A stretch of 64,000 nucleotides of DNA. It comes from Limnanthes douglasii subsp. nivea (lineage: Eukaryota; Streptophyta; Magnoliopsida; Brassicales; Limnanthaceae). Below the pieces are notes generated by a model that did not search any database, was not told where the DNA came from, and saw nothing but the letters and a program-made list of their open reading frames with translations. The stretch spans positions 250,563,305 through 250,627,304 of the forward strand of contig JAUPFV010000002.1 of NCBI GenBank assembly GCA_036936605.1. The letters are read 5' to 3'. This document shows, piece after piece, positions 63,290 through 64,000 of this stretch. How positions within the stretch are numbered: position 1 is the stretch's first letter; the number at the start of each line of letters is the position of its first letter. The position numbers and the translations under genes were made by a program.

Positions 63290-63890
63290 TGCATTGTGAT
63301 TTTGTTACACAAAATAAAAACCAAACACCAAACTTCAAAACCATAATCGAAATCCAAAATAAAAAAAATGCCAAAATCAAAGTCGAAACATCAAAACCCA
63401 AAATTGAACTCCAATATCCAAACTCCAATCTCCAATCTTCAAACTCCAATATCCAAACTATAAACTCTAAACTCCATTCTCCATTCTCTATTCTCCATTC
63501 TTCATTCTTCAAACTCCAAACTCCAAACTCCAAACTAATCCCAACAAAATCCAAACACCAAACGAATCGAAACGGATTGAAGCGAAGCCAAACGAATCCA
63601 AACAAAGCCAAGCGAATCCAAACAAGTCCAAGCGAATCTAAACTAAAGCTATACCAAATCTAAATCCAAACGAATAACGAAATCTATACACTAAACAAAT
63701 CAAAACGAATCCAACCAAAGCCAAACAAATCCAAACAAAATCTATACCAAATCCGAATCCAAAAAAAATCTATACCAAATCCAAATCCAAAATTAAATCC
63801 AATATTAAATTCAAATACCAAATCCAAATTCAAATCTAAGTTACCAATAAAACCAAAATCAAAGTAAAAATCAAAATTCAATCCATGATT
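63290..63890. repeat. Strand-asymmetric low-complexity tract (CCAAAC / CTCCAA type)
   Basis: For about 600 bp the plus strand is almost devoid of G and consists of cryptic 6-8-mers such as AACTCC, CCATTCT, CCAAAC, GAATCC and AAATCCAA. It grades from CTCCAA-rich (63400-63530) to AATCCAAA-rich (63540-63860). Long open frames on both strands follow from the composition and are not proteins. Confidence 0.8.
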
Positions 63891-64000
63891 TTACCTACAG
63901 ATATACTGCACTGTTCCAATAGAAATCTCTTCTGAACTGTTGCACCAAATCACAATCCAATCGTTCATATTGAAGTATTAGTTTCCCTAAACATTCTCTC

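Overview
This window is nuclear DNA from a flowering plant, most likely a eudicot. It has AT-rich intergenic DNA, GT-AG introns, a polyubiquitin gene with a leader intron, two 12/13-exon family-1 beta-glucosidase genes, plant Ty1/copia, Ty3/gypsy and LINE elements, and a decayed plastid 16S rRNA insertion. I cannot name the species. All calls come from reading the sequence; no database search was run.

Layout. 1-2937 (-) is a 5'-truncated LINE whose reverse-transcriptase frame stays open for about 980 codons to the window edge. 3.0-5.9 kb holds a polyubiquitin gene with eight repeats carrying unusual substitutions. 7.5-22.0 kb holds two decayed Ty3/gypsy elements of the Tat type, joined head to head at about 16.53 kb. 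The left one carries an antisense coiled-coil ORF downstream of pol. 22.5-29.8 kb contains a copia remnant, a 0.6-kb plastid 16S fragment and a LINE RNase H fragment. A long-TIR foldback element lies at 31.06-31.43 kb.

31.98-35.43 kb is an intact beta-glucosidase gene (BGLU-A, 512 aa, 12 exons, BGLU40-like). It is followed by a mariner-like element, a 26-bp minisatellite between direct repeats, an orphan signal-peptide exon and a third decayed Tat-type element (39.2-46.5 kb). 47.0-55.46 kb is a second beta-glucosidase gene (BGLU-B, 13 exons). Its exon 9 is split by a complete copia element (49095-54199) with a 1358-codon open polyprotein, LTRs identical by eye and a TACAC target duplication. 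A second copia element (55796-61185, minus strand) sits just past BGLU-B. It has about 0.8% LTR divergence and two in-frame stops. The right end holds repeat fragments and a strand-asymmetric low-complexity tract.

How the parts relate. The host genes are the ubiquitin gene and a tandem pair of secreted GH1 enzymes, pushed apart by retrotransposons. Only the copia insertion disrupts BGLU-B: exon lengths, splice sites and frame otherwise match BGLU-A. The three Tat-type elements share a plan: gag-pol, then roughly 90-bp tandem repeats, then (in at least two) an antisense coiled-coil ORF before the 3' LTR. All three have lost reverse-transcriptase catalytic residues.
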